64,000 nucleotides of DNA, from the NCBI GenBank assembly GCA_020536535.1, contig JAHLWZ010000183.1:833-64832 (forward strand). Direction: 5' to 3'. A program made the position numbers and the translations under genes. Positions 13,953-24,079 of the stretch are shown here, one piece after another. This DNA is from Pelomyxa schiedti (lineage: Eukaryota; Evosea; Pelobiontida; Pelomyxidae). The notes below the pieces were generated by a model that saw only the letters and a list, made by a program, of their open reading frames with translations, had not been told where the DNA came from and ran no database searches. Positions within the stretch are counted from its first letter, which is position 1. Every line of letters starts with the position of its first letter.

Positions 13953-14081
13953 CAATCCAAAAAAAAAAATCTCATTCACTTGCACATTCTTAAATCGGTA
14001 GTGGTTGGGGGACTGTTGAGGCTGTGAACAAAAAAAAAAGTGGTGGACAGAGAACTTTGTTTTTTGGGTTGTGTTTTCTGA

Positions 14082-15989
14082 TTACCAAGTATAAACCCAG
14101 GAGTAGGAAACAACATTGGAGGAGGTTGGACTGCCAGCCCATATTCCACCCTCTTCCATCATACACTTGACACCAGCCGCGTCATACGTGTCTCCATTGC
14201 GCCAAACAAACCTCATTCCATTGGAGAACATCAAGGGGTCCATCTCGTGGAACCTTTGGTTGGTTGTGAGGGGAGTGACGATAGTGATTGATTCTCATTT
14301 TAGGGAAGATACCGGTATGCGGAGAAGTAGATTCGGCCCCCACTCTCGGCGTAGTGAGTATAGCCAGCAACAGGCAAGTGGAACTCTCCAGCGTTGAAAT
14401 ACCAACCGGAATCTGAGGATAGTGAGTGAACTGGGAAAAAAAACAACACCTCCATTACCATAGTAATCTTCAGTTCCTGTGCTCAGAACAGTCCCCGGCC
14501 AGTCCTCATCATTAGTGAACATGTGGTAGCAACCCTACGTGATGATAAGAAAAGGAGTATCCAAGACTACTGGGTGCCGGACATACCTCCAAGAAGTTCA
14601 AGTTTCCAGAGTCGACTTGAAGTGTATGGAAGAAAACCATACCAGCCCCAGACTTTATATTCACGAAGTCGACGTACTCCATGGATGAAAGAGTACCTGC
14701 ACAAATAGAGATACATCAGGATACTGAGATGACTAGGACAGATGAATACCTTCCCATTTCACCAATGTCAATTTAGTGGTAGAAGGGAGTGTCAATGAGC
14801 CAAAGTGGATAGGAAGGTCTGAGCAAGGATATAAGATGAATGTGGGGAACCCTATTCATACTGGTTTGTCCGCGAACAATAACATAAAATCCCCCCTACA
14901 AAAAGAAGCATTACGAAAAGTACAGAAAATAAGGTGCCCTTACTTGGTCAGAAACTGTGTGCTGTACTGTGACAACGATTGACCGCTGGAAAGGAATCAT
15001 AATGTTATTGAACCAACTGCCATCAGCTGCACCCTTGCCTACCCACTGAGTGCCCCAAGGTGCTTGCTAATGTGGCTATAAGAACATCAAAGGAATGGTA
15101 TTGTTTACACACGTTATCGTTATACCCAACTCCACAAGCCAATCCAGGCTGGTATTCAACAGAAGCTGTTGCCTCCCCATCTATGTAGTACCTCACGATC
15201 ATGTTACTTTCTACATTTGATGGAATTGTCATCCAGAAGTGTGTCATTACTCCCTATTGAAGTGGGGTAAGAATTAAATGTCGGATTCCCAGTTACATAC
15301 ATAGTCACCAGCTGCCAACCAATGTTGGAATACAATCCACTCTTTTGCACTGTGAAAAAGTCAGGGGACTTAGACATCGAAGAATGATTACTGAAGAACG
15401 CCATTGGAATAGCCAAATCCAAATGTGGTTTCTGATGCCGATGGAGCTTCACATCTAATGACGGTAAGTGGAAAGGAAAACATCATACTTCATATCACCT
15501 GCAGAGCCTCTTCACAGTTGAGTAAGATACACCACAAACTACTCCACCAGGAACAGAGGTGTAGCCTGTGAAAGATGAGCTTTTATAAATAGGATTATAA
15601 TATGTATTCAGTGCGTCTAAAAAGAGGGATAGATCACCAAGGCATCTCCCATAATTTGCGTCGCTCGGATCAGAGACGTAGCTTGGTTGATCCTCAGCCC
15701 ACCACTCCCTAGTATCCTCGGTACAAGAAATTCCAAGTTGGTGGAACAAAGCCGCTGAATTGTTGGTCTCAATATGCTACATTCCAAACGAGAAAAAAAA
15801 AGGTATGTCAGTGGCGAAGGCTTTTGTTTTTCTCCCTCCCCTAAGTAGGAATGCGGAGGTCACCGGATGGCAGTTTAATTGCCTCTTGTGGCAGGCGTAG
15901 GCGCAAGATTCGCCCTGCTCACTCATCAAGTACGTGGTTTCTCCATACACCACAACCGCAAAAAAAAGAACCAGCACCAACCCCCTCAT
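14082..15989 (-). CDS. secreted DUF2961 (GH172-type) protein with Cys-rich N-terminus
   Basis: Starts ATG 15989 with a clear signal peptide (MRGLVLVLFFAVVVYG). A Cys-rich segment follows (ESCAYACHKRQLNC, GISCTEDTREWW, KRLCRC). The rest matches DUF2961: TIPSNVESNMIVRYYIDGE, then NDEDWPGTVLSTGTEDYY (the conserved GTEDY core), PVAGYTHYAESGG, YRYL, MDPLMFSNGMRFVWRNGD, ending YSWVYTW at 14082. DUF2961 corresponds to glycoside hydrolase family 172, known mainly from bacteria and fungi acting on fructans or arabinans. Substrate here is unknown. Introns are short; exons between 15250 and 15480 are the least certain. It lies tail to tail with the RhoGAP gene and downstream of a GPCR on the same strand. 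Confidence 0.8.
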
Positions 15990-16373
15990 CTCAGACGGTT
16001 TATTTTTGTTTTTATGGCGATTCGTTCAAGAAAGAACTGAAGAAAGGATTTTTCATTTTCAAAGAAAAAAAAGTAGTCGAGTACAGCAGAGTGTTACCAT
16101 AGACTAGAGATCCCAGGCCCACGTCTAAGCCAGTGGGACCATTTCTTCTATTGGTCGGATCTAGCTCACACCAAAAATCACCAGAGGTTCTCTCACGGCA
16201 ACCAACGGTAGAGTGTTGTGTCGCAAAGGTTTTCTGCTTCTTCGCATCCCTCCCTCCGAGTTCCACTTTTTATGGGCCATTATGGGTGAAAGAGAAGGAA
16301 AAAAAATCCAAAAATAGCAGTACAAGACAGAGAGGCGAGATTGGGCGTGGGTAGATCTCGAGGTACATAGCAC

Positions 16374-18117
16374 CTAGTTGTCAGAGGTTGTCATCGTTGC
16401 TGTTGCTGTTGTTGTCGTCGTCGTTGTTGTTGTTGCCGTTGGGGATGAATCTGCCGTTGTGGATTGTGTTTCGAGCTCTGTTTCTGGTTCCAGATCGGCT
16501 GCAGTCATGTCGTCGTCATCGTTGCCATTGAGGGTGTCCATCTCGATCTCTGTGAGCTGGGGCCCGTGGAATAGCTTAGATCGGACAAGCCGGAGTTGCA
16601 GAACTATGAACTTCCAGTGCTCAGCACCGTAGAAGAGCTATTCTGAAGTGAGTGGTGTAAGTATGTGTCTTTTTTTTGGAAATTACAGAGTTTAGGAAGC
16701 CCTGAGACTCCTGGAAAATGATGTGTACTATCTGTAGAGATATTATTACATGTGACGACAATACAGAAAGAATGTTACTTGCATCCCCATTCCCTGTGCT
16801 CCTGGATCGGCATAGTTCCAAACCCGGTTGATTGTTGGAGGTACCTTTCAGTTGTGAAAAAGAAATTAATGAAAACAACTTTCCGGCAGACCCCTTTGAT
16901 CCGGCAGGGATTTGGTTGGGATATAAGTACCAATAATTTAGAATGGTTAACTAACGAATATAAAACGCACATGTGATAAACAAGATTATAGGGTATGGCG
17001 ACAGTTGCCTTAGCACTTTCTTCATGTATCTTCTGGTGAGTTCCGAGGCTTGCTTAGAGAGCTTTGAACTCTTTCCGTGATGAGTTCCTAAATCTATACT
17101 TTGTGCCCTTGCACGTGTATCTTTGTAAACTCCTGAATAGGGATAAGTTCAAGGCATGCAGAAAATTTCGATTACGATGTGCAACAATTGCATAAATAAC
17201 TGTGATGAATAAGAATGAAAACCACAATGGCACATAAACAAAATAAATTCGTTGTTCTATCCCGTTGACCCAACACCATGCAACTAGAACAGTTAAGCTG
17301 GAGAGTATTGAAGGAAAAGGGAAAGGGACAAACCTACAACTCCATATCCATCGGCAATATCAAAGAGAGGAAGAATAGCCACAACGACTGCAGGTAGATA
17401 GGCCACAAGCATGAAGAGCCAATCTTTGAACCACCAGGTCTTCAAAGGCTTGAAATGCAAAATGGCCTGCAAAAACCTGCCGTTTAGTTCCGGTAAGTGC
17501 ACTCAAGTTTTTTTGTTATTTGTTGCAGTACATCACAATCGCAATATTGTCAACCCATATGAAGCTAGCCAGCAACCCTGTTTGATGTCCGAAACCTGTA
17601 ACCTGGAATGGATAAAATACTTACTATTACATCTAGCTTCACTTACATTGCACAAAGTGTCTGGAGTGTGCCCACCAGAAGCGATGTATGAACTCAATGA
17701 AATAGTGATACATGTCTAATCACTTGTATAAGGTGGAGTTTCCTTCCCGTATCCCCACTCTAAATCCCACTATGGCTTACCACTGATAGTAAGTCGCATG
17801 CACACAAGTTTACAATCATCCTGGACCTGAAATTTCTAGCCCTTTTCAAGAAGAAGCTTGAAACATATTAGCATTGTGAGTGTCATCCTCCCAAACAAGT
17901 TCCCAACCCTCAACCATAGATGATAGAGTTTCATACAAGCACAATATTACAAAAGAACTTCCTAAAAGCGATAGTAAAGCAGACACCAGACCCACAATTG
18001 CCACGGCGTAATACTGTAGGTACAGGCATTAAGTTACGAGGACGAAACAACCAAAATCACCTTTGGGTGTTCGGGCTCATTGGGGCTGCTACTAAGGCTT
18101 AACGAGGATGAGTTCAT
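16374..18117 (-). CDS. cAMP-receptor-type seven-TM GPCR
   Basis: Starts MNSSSLSLSSS at 18117, an N-glycosylatable N-terminus. After an intron, TM1 reads YYAVAIVGLVSALLSLLG. Then come RMIVNLCACDLLSV (TM2), LCN-VTGFGHQTGLLASFIW (TM3), WLFMLVAYLPAVVVAIL (TM4), WCWVNG..QRIYFVYVPLWF (TM5), YPIILFITCAFYI (TM6) and VHIIFQESQGFLNSV (TM7). The W-VNGI-QR-YFYVPLW pattern and the SQGFLN TM7 are hallmarks of slime-mould cAR/CRL receptors. The C-terminal tail ends in a Thr-rich run and TTSDN. The ligand cannot be told. About nine short introns; exon edges are approximate. Confidence 0.85.
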
Positions 18118-18240
18118 TACCTTTTCTTTTGAAAAGAAAATGTGACAAAAAACCGATTCTCTTCTGTGGATTTGGAGACTTATTTGGGGTTAGAGCTTTT
18201 AACAGTACAATAGGTTTCAAACAACTCTGTAGTATTCACA

Positions 18241-20277
18241 TCATTCCGCCTGGTGACGAGAGAATGACCTGTAGTGGGCAGGGTGCAAGGTGACCTCGGT
18301 GCAATTACTAGTTGTTACTGGTGGAAGGTGGATGCCTTTTGAGTGGTTGCTTTGATTCCGGTTATTTACAAGTGCTTGTGCCTGTGCTCGTTGTGCCTGC
18401 TGCATGTGGGATTCTTGCATTAGTCTCTGGCAGTTGCAGGTTTCAGCAAAGTGCTTAAAGAGACTGATGAAGTCCATGTTGTATGTGCTGGTTTCTGGGA
18501 GGCTATTGACCGAGTCACATAGTGAAGGAGGAGAATGGGTTGAGGTAGAGGTAATGGTTGTAGAGGAAGTGGATGTTGTGGTAGAGGAGATGGTTGGGGT
18601 CGGGATAGCGGTTGCAGTGGCAGTTGCAGAGCTACTGGCAACATCTCGTTGCAGTGTAATACTTATACCATTTCCACTGGGTGTGCTGCTGCTACTGTTG
18701 CTATTGGATTCTGTGCTTACTTCTTGAGTGTAAGTTGCTGGAGTATGTGTTTTGTGAGAGGAAGTGTGCTTATGAATTTTCTGAGAGGGTGGTTTAAGGC
18801 AATGAAACTGCAGGGAATGGAAATGCTTATCCAAGTATAACAATTGGAGTAGATAACCTGGCTCAGGAAAAGAAGCATGGAATGCAAGTTTGAAAGTGGA
18901 AACAGCCTCTGAAATCCTCAATCTAAGAGCGGCAATCATATATGCGAGCACAATAACAGAGCCCTGGTTCGTCCCGGAAGGAAGTCCGTCGTGTATTAGC
19001 AATAAGGGTGTCTCATCACTGTGGGTCTGACCTTTGACCATGCCATCAATGAAATCAAAGCAGCGGGGCAGAGCATCAATTAGTTTCCCTTTTCCTTTCC
19101 CGGAATGAGACATATGTACTCGTAGAAGGTGAAGGCCGCGAGTGTGGCTATAGCTTGTACACGTACACACGCCGCACACTCCACCGCACTTGCACGTTGA
19201 GTTGGACGGGTTGGCACCAGGGTAAGTCGAGTCAGCACTTTTTGCAAGTATCTTCCCATTTGTGTGTTCATGGTGGCTAACTTCACTTCTGTTAGAAGCT
19301 ACAGGTGCGCTGTGCTGATGTAAATCTAGACCTAAAGCATTGGTCAAGTTATAGAGCAGAGAACTAGCAGCCTGTGACATCTGTGTTACATTACCAGCTG
19401 ACTTGTGTAACGAAGAGGAGGTATTATCCTCTTGTGGGATAGGTTGTGTATTGCCAGTACTGTGCCTTCTAGGCCTTGGAGAAAGTTGGGTATTTGGAGT
19501 ATTTGGTTTGGTCAGGGTGAAACTGGTCTTTGATATCTTAGAGAGGGTACCAGAAGGTGTTGGCGCCGTTTGGCAACTTGTTGTAGTCTGTGCTTGCACT
19601 TGCGACGTGCCACTGAGTGGAGCGAATATTGGGATATCGCGCTCTGACTTGGAAGAGCTGACACATAAAACGTGGGTAATTTTGTACGCACAGAGGAGTT
19701 GGTGCAAGTTGTGAGTGTAGGTATCTACAGTAGTACTGGGAGAGGCGTTTCCGGAAAGGAGGTTAGGGGAAGACCGCCGCGGAATACCCAGATTCCCAAC
19801 ACAAATGTCAACACCAGCTAGGTGCAAAACATTGACGAAGCACAAAGAGGCCTTTCCAAAGGTTGCATGGAGCCGGTGCCCCTTTTGCACCTCAGAAGCA
19901 AGTAGACGAGGTGGGTGCACTGCGTTCGGAGAGAATGCACCGTTACTAGAACCAGGGGGAGCTCCAAAACTTGTGGTGGTGGAAATGGCAGGTTTGCTGG
20001 CGTTGTGCCGAGGGGCTGGTGGCGGCGGCGACGGCAGCAGACCACGTGTATGAGGCATTTTGGATAGCGGCTTAAGAGCCGGGGCAACTAGTGCAGGCGA
20101 CGAGGTCTGCCTAGCGGGAGTCGGGACTTCGGAAGTGTGCCAATTGGGCTGGCTGTGGTGAAGATGGGGATTGACAGGGTGCAAGTAGTCGAGATCTGGC
20201 AAAGTGGGTAGGCCGGTACAGCGGCTGCCCTTATTGTTTCTGCTGTTGCAAAGCTCAGATCCGTCAAATGGGTGCAT
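18241..20277 (-). CDS. dual-specificity-phosphatase-like pseudophosphatase
   Basis: A single open frame of 678 residues from ATG 20277. The first 150 residues are Pro/Ser-rich. A DSP-like start (LLCAYKITHVLCVSSS) is followed by an insertion of about 190 residues with a CxCGGVCGVCTC cluster. The fold then resumes: LRVHMSHSGKGKGKLIDAL, CFDFIDGMV, then PLLLIHDGLPSGTNQGSV and IVLAYMIAAL. The active-site loop of DSPs is HCx5R; here it is HDGLPSGT, so both the catalytic Cys and the Arg are absent. It should be catalytically dead and may bind phosphoproteins, like STYX. The tail is Ser/Thr/His-rich. Function is inferred from fold similarity only. Confidence 0.7.
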   Translation of the reverse strand: MHPFDGSELCNSRNNKGSRCTGLPTLPDLDYLHPVNPHLHHSQPNWHTSEVPTPARQTSSPALVAPALKPLSKMPHTRGLLPSPPPPAPRHNASKPAISTTTSFGAPPGSSNGAFSPNAVHPPRLLASEVQKGHRLHATFGKASLCFVNVLHLAGVDICVGNLGIPRRSSPNLLSGNASPSTTVDTYTHNLHQLLCAYKITHVLCVSSSKSERDIPIFAPLSGTSQVQAQTTTSCQTAPTPSGTLSKISKTSFTLTKPNTPNTQLSPRPRRHSTGNTQPIPQEDNTSSSLHKSAGNVTQMSQAASSLLYNLTNALGLDLHQHSAPVASNRSEVSHHEHTNGKILAKSADSTYPGANPSNSTCKCGGVCGVCTCTSYSHTRGLHLLRVHMSHSGKGKGKLIDALPRCFDFIDGMVKGQTHSDETPLLLIHDGLPSGTNQGSVIVLAYMIAALRLRISEAVSTFKLAFHASFPEPGYLLQLLYLDKHFHSLQFHCLKPPSQKIHKHTSSHKTHTPATYTQEVSTESNSNSSSSTPSGNGISITLQRDVASSSATATATAIPTPTISSTTTSTSSTTITSTSTHSPPSLCDSVNSLPETSTYNMDFISLFKHFAETCNCQRLMQESHMQQAQRAQAQALVNNRNQSNHSKGIHLPPVTTSNCTEVTLHPAHYRSFSRHQAE

Positions 20278-20748
20278 CTCTCATCTGAAGGCCTACACAG
20301 TACGAAACACACGTGTCAACCATACAGACGTTTGATTGTTTATTTTATGAAAAAGTACAGGGGTGAAGGCAAACATGCCAATAGCAAAAAACCGGTAAAA
20401 ATGGGGATCTGAATCAGCGCGGCCCGGATTCGGTTTGTTTCCCGAATGTCAAAACGACACGGTGTTTGTTTGTTTGGCGGGTATGTGTGGTGCCCCTGTT
20501 GTTGGCTTTGTTTTTTGTTTTAATAATGGATATGGCGGCTTCTCGTTTAGCTTTTATGGGTCATCCACTCTGCATCTCTTGATGTTTCCGTTCCACGGCG
20601 AACGGTGAATGACATTCTCATGGACATTTACGATAACTGGAAATTTTTTCCACAATTACTGGCCCTTGTTTTAGTGCCGAATTGATGAACTAACCGCTCC
20701 CAAGGTTTTGTTACGCCCCACATAAGTTTAGAAACTTCGTCGGTTGGC
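20278..20748. other. intergenic, divergent promoter region
   Basis: This lies between the start of the pseudophosphatase gene (-) and the F-box/ankyrin gene (+). I see no RNA gene or conserved element. It presumably holds both promoters. Confidence 0.5.
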
Positions 20749-23497
20749 ATGGATTCCACTGCCTGCTGGGGGGAATCTGTTGCCGACGACGTCTGGCTGC
20801 AAGTCGCCTCGTTTGTCGATTTTTGTACTTGCTCGTCGTTGTTGGTTTGTTGCAGACGATACCACAGGCTTTTGTCCTCCTCCAAAGCTTCACGTGTGTG
20901 TGTGTGTGGGGGGGGGTTTTTTTTTTCTTTAACTTTCCTCCCTTCTTTCGTTCTCCCTCTCGACATGCAACATCAATTGTTTGTCGTCGATGGAGTGTTT
21001 TCGTTCATTTCCTTGCTTTGTTAGTCCTCATTTCTTTGTTTTGGTCTTTTTTCTGGCAGTTGACATTTGGAAGCGACACTTTGATTGGTTGATTCGCGAG
21101 TTGCCGTCGCAACACAGGGAGTCTATTGAAGGAAAGAACGCAGAAGCGCATTATCTTGACAGAATACGATTTGCATTGCGCGTGCTAAAGAATTCCAAAT
21201 CTAATCACCTCTGTATTTGGTATCGCGATACCAAATACCCTTTTTGATTTCTCAATACAAAGAAAGGTCAAGTAAAAAGGGTCTCCTGCACATTCTAAGG
21301 GACTATTCATTACCAGAACTGAACGAAGCAGACTCGTTTGGCTCCAGACCTCTACTGGCAGCTTGTGCAAATGGACAACTGCATGCACGCCCATTTTCCT
21401 TGCTAAACCACTTTCTGACTACATTCAGGTGGTGAAGTACATGGTTAACCAAATGCACGTTACCATTGAAACGAAGTCTGGCTCGTTCTCCGGAGTTGTT
21501 GCGCTACCAGATGCCCCTTGCTCTGAATATGTGGAGCAGGACTCTTCTTTAGTTACACCCGTCATAGCCGCTTGTATTGGTGGTCATGAGGATGTAACCC
21601 GATTTCTTTTAGAATCTGGCGCGGATCCGTTACACACAACCGTGGATGGGGAGAATGCTATAACGCAAGCCTCGATGCATAACAATCCAAAGCTCATGAA
21701 ACTCTTACTGGACAATGGTTGTTCTGCAACCTATTCTGGTATTTTCAACAGCCCGTTCTATTACGTCTAGCTTTGAACCAGTTCCCGCGAGTAGATATAC
21801 ACCTTTGCATAATGCCTCTAAACTTGGACATAGCTCTGTGTGTAAATTGTTACTGATGCACGGTCAACAAATAATTCTAACAATCTTATGATAACCTAAC
21901 ACGTTTTTTCTCTGAAGGGGCACAAGTGGATGCCACCTCCAAAGATGGAAAAACTCCTCTATATTTGGTTTGCTATTCTTGTGACTCCAATTTACTCCCC
22001 ACCTCCAAGGCGTGCAAATATGGTCGCCGAAGTGTAGTTGAGGTGCTAATGGAGTTCTACCCTAGAAAATTATCATTGGAGGAGATCTGTTTTGTGTGTC
22101 ATCTTGGTACAGGAGCTTTGTAGTAATCAAAATTCAAATTTACATACCTAGGTGAGGTTCCAGTTCGAACTTTGTGTACGTGCTCTGATACTTACACGTG
22201 CCTGAAAGCAGCTATACTGTGTAACAGAGCATCCATAGTACAACAAATTATACAGGAATATCCTGAGGTAGTATTGCGTTTTGGCGCCTTCTAAAGACAG
22301 AAACAGATCCTGAGGAAAGAAAACGATTTAATGTCTCTCTTATCAATTGCTGTTGCTTGTCAATCGGAAGGGTGTTCTCAGTTTAGTTTGTTTCGTTCTT
22401 TTCTTACAATCACAGTACCTTAGATTACCATTATTTGACAGTATCTGGGAGTCAACAGCTGGTACAGAGCTATCATTCTTGTCCCCATTAGCACTGAGCA
22501 CACTGATGAGTAGGGGAGGAATTTTCCTTTGTGTACTAACCAAGCTTGGTTAGGGCAAAGCTTCGGTGTTTGTAACGTTTCCTTACGGTACCTCCTACGA
22601 ATGGCTATGACGCACCTCAAACCAGAGGTGGTCACAATTAGCGGTCCTCCAAAATCTGGTTTGCAACCTCCGTTCTCTTAGTTTCCTTCCTTTAAATACC
22701 GCTATGCAGGAAAGACCGAAGCTGTGCATTCTTTATGTAATGAAGAACAACGTACTGTTTTTTGCGTTTCTTTTTCTAGATTGAGGCAATTGTATCTCGA
22801 GCAACCAAACAGGTATTACCCTAGGATATGAAATGCTTATTTCACATCGTGCAGGGACTACCTTTTTTCAGAAATAAGGAGACTATGGGATCAATCTCGT
22901 GGCACTGAAAAGGCTGCTATACTGTTGGACAAACCAGAGGAGTTTCTTTCATTGGCAAAGAACTCTGGTTCGGAGTCGGAGTTAATTTTCTCTGCTGCCT
23001 TTATGTGCCTAGTTAGTGAGATTGATTGCTATGCCTCACCAAAGTGTAAGGTGTGATCACTGTTTAGGGTATCATCTTCTTGTAACAAAATGCACAAGGT
23101 TTTTTTGGAAACAACGGCACCCGAATATGTTATAAGCGACATTCCTTCCTATGCAAGACGAGAGAATTTCCGGCTCACAACTCAGTTGACACCATCCGAA
23201 TCACGTGAAATACTAACTGCAACTGCTGAACGTTATGCCACTGGAATCTTTTCCCAGGAGCAACTGTTTTCTCATCCCTCACACAATGGCCAATCCTGCC
23301 CTATTGGTGCAGAATGGACCATAGAGCGATGCATACAATGCGAATTGGATGCCTACTATGTTATCAACCTTGCACTGGAATTTGCCAAAACCTCTACTGA
23401 ATCCACACACAACACCAGCAACCCCATATGCACAGCACTGTATGTTCGTGGGCTCTATAGAGAGTCCCAAACCCAACAACTTCCTCTCTTGCATTAA
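20749..23497 (+). CDS. F-box / ankyrin-repeat protein
   Basis: Starts ATG 20749. Exon 1 encodes an F-box-like N-terminus (ADDVWLQVASFVDFCTCSSL, then CCRRYHRL). Intron 20894-21059 begins with a GTGTGTG run. Exon 2 gives LDIWKRHFDWLIREL, the usual F-box end. Ankyrin repeats follow: PLLAACANGQL, TPVIAACIGGHEDVTRFLL, YTPLHNASKLGHSSVCKLLL, DGKTPLYLVCYS and YGRRSVVEVLM. Later exons (22100-23497) have no domain I recognise; the last encodes RGLYRESQTQQLPLLH. F-box proteins are usually SCF ubiquitin-ligase substrate adaptors and the ankyrins would bind targets (inference). Exon joins in 22130-22900 are uncertain. Confidence 0.8.
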
Positions 23498-23644
23498 TAC
23501 AACATCTTGTGCCATTCCAAAAACAACCCCTCAAAAATCGTCTTTGGCCCCAACCGATTTAGAAACTCCGCTTTTTCTAATTCCAAGGGCCCGAAAGAAC
23601 GAAAAACAAGATTAAAAAAAACCATAAAATAAAGATCTCAAGGG

Positions 23645-24048
23645 ATGGCCGCGACGACACCGGAACCGGACCGGGGGCGTGACGCTGATACGGTAACTAC
23701 GACAAGCTCCGCGTCGTCTATCGTTCAGTCTCTGTCTTATCCTGGTGGCAAATCGTTAAGTATGGCTGATATTTTACTGGGCTGTTTTTTTTTTTTCGCC
23801 TGCTTTTCTTTGTAGTGGAGGCAGTCTTTTATTACTATAAACAAACCAAGCGGAACTCACACTCACTCTCCGTAGAGGGAGGTTTCCAGCTTGAATTGGT
23901 CTCTACTTCGTTTTCTCTGCCTGTTGCACTCGGTAGTGTGATGATGATAGACTGCAACAATGACCTTATTATTGCAACTCCTACCAGTATAACGAAATTC
24001 ACACCTGCTGACACTTTGCAGTGCGCAGCGTATGCGAACCCCTTCTTC

Positions 24049-24079
<31 letters not shown>

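Noticed and set aside
16012-16266. Minus open frame upstream of the GH172 start
   Set aside because: There is no homology or splice link to the signal peptide; it is probably upstream untranslated sequence.
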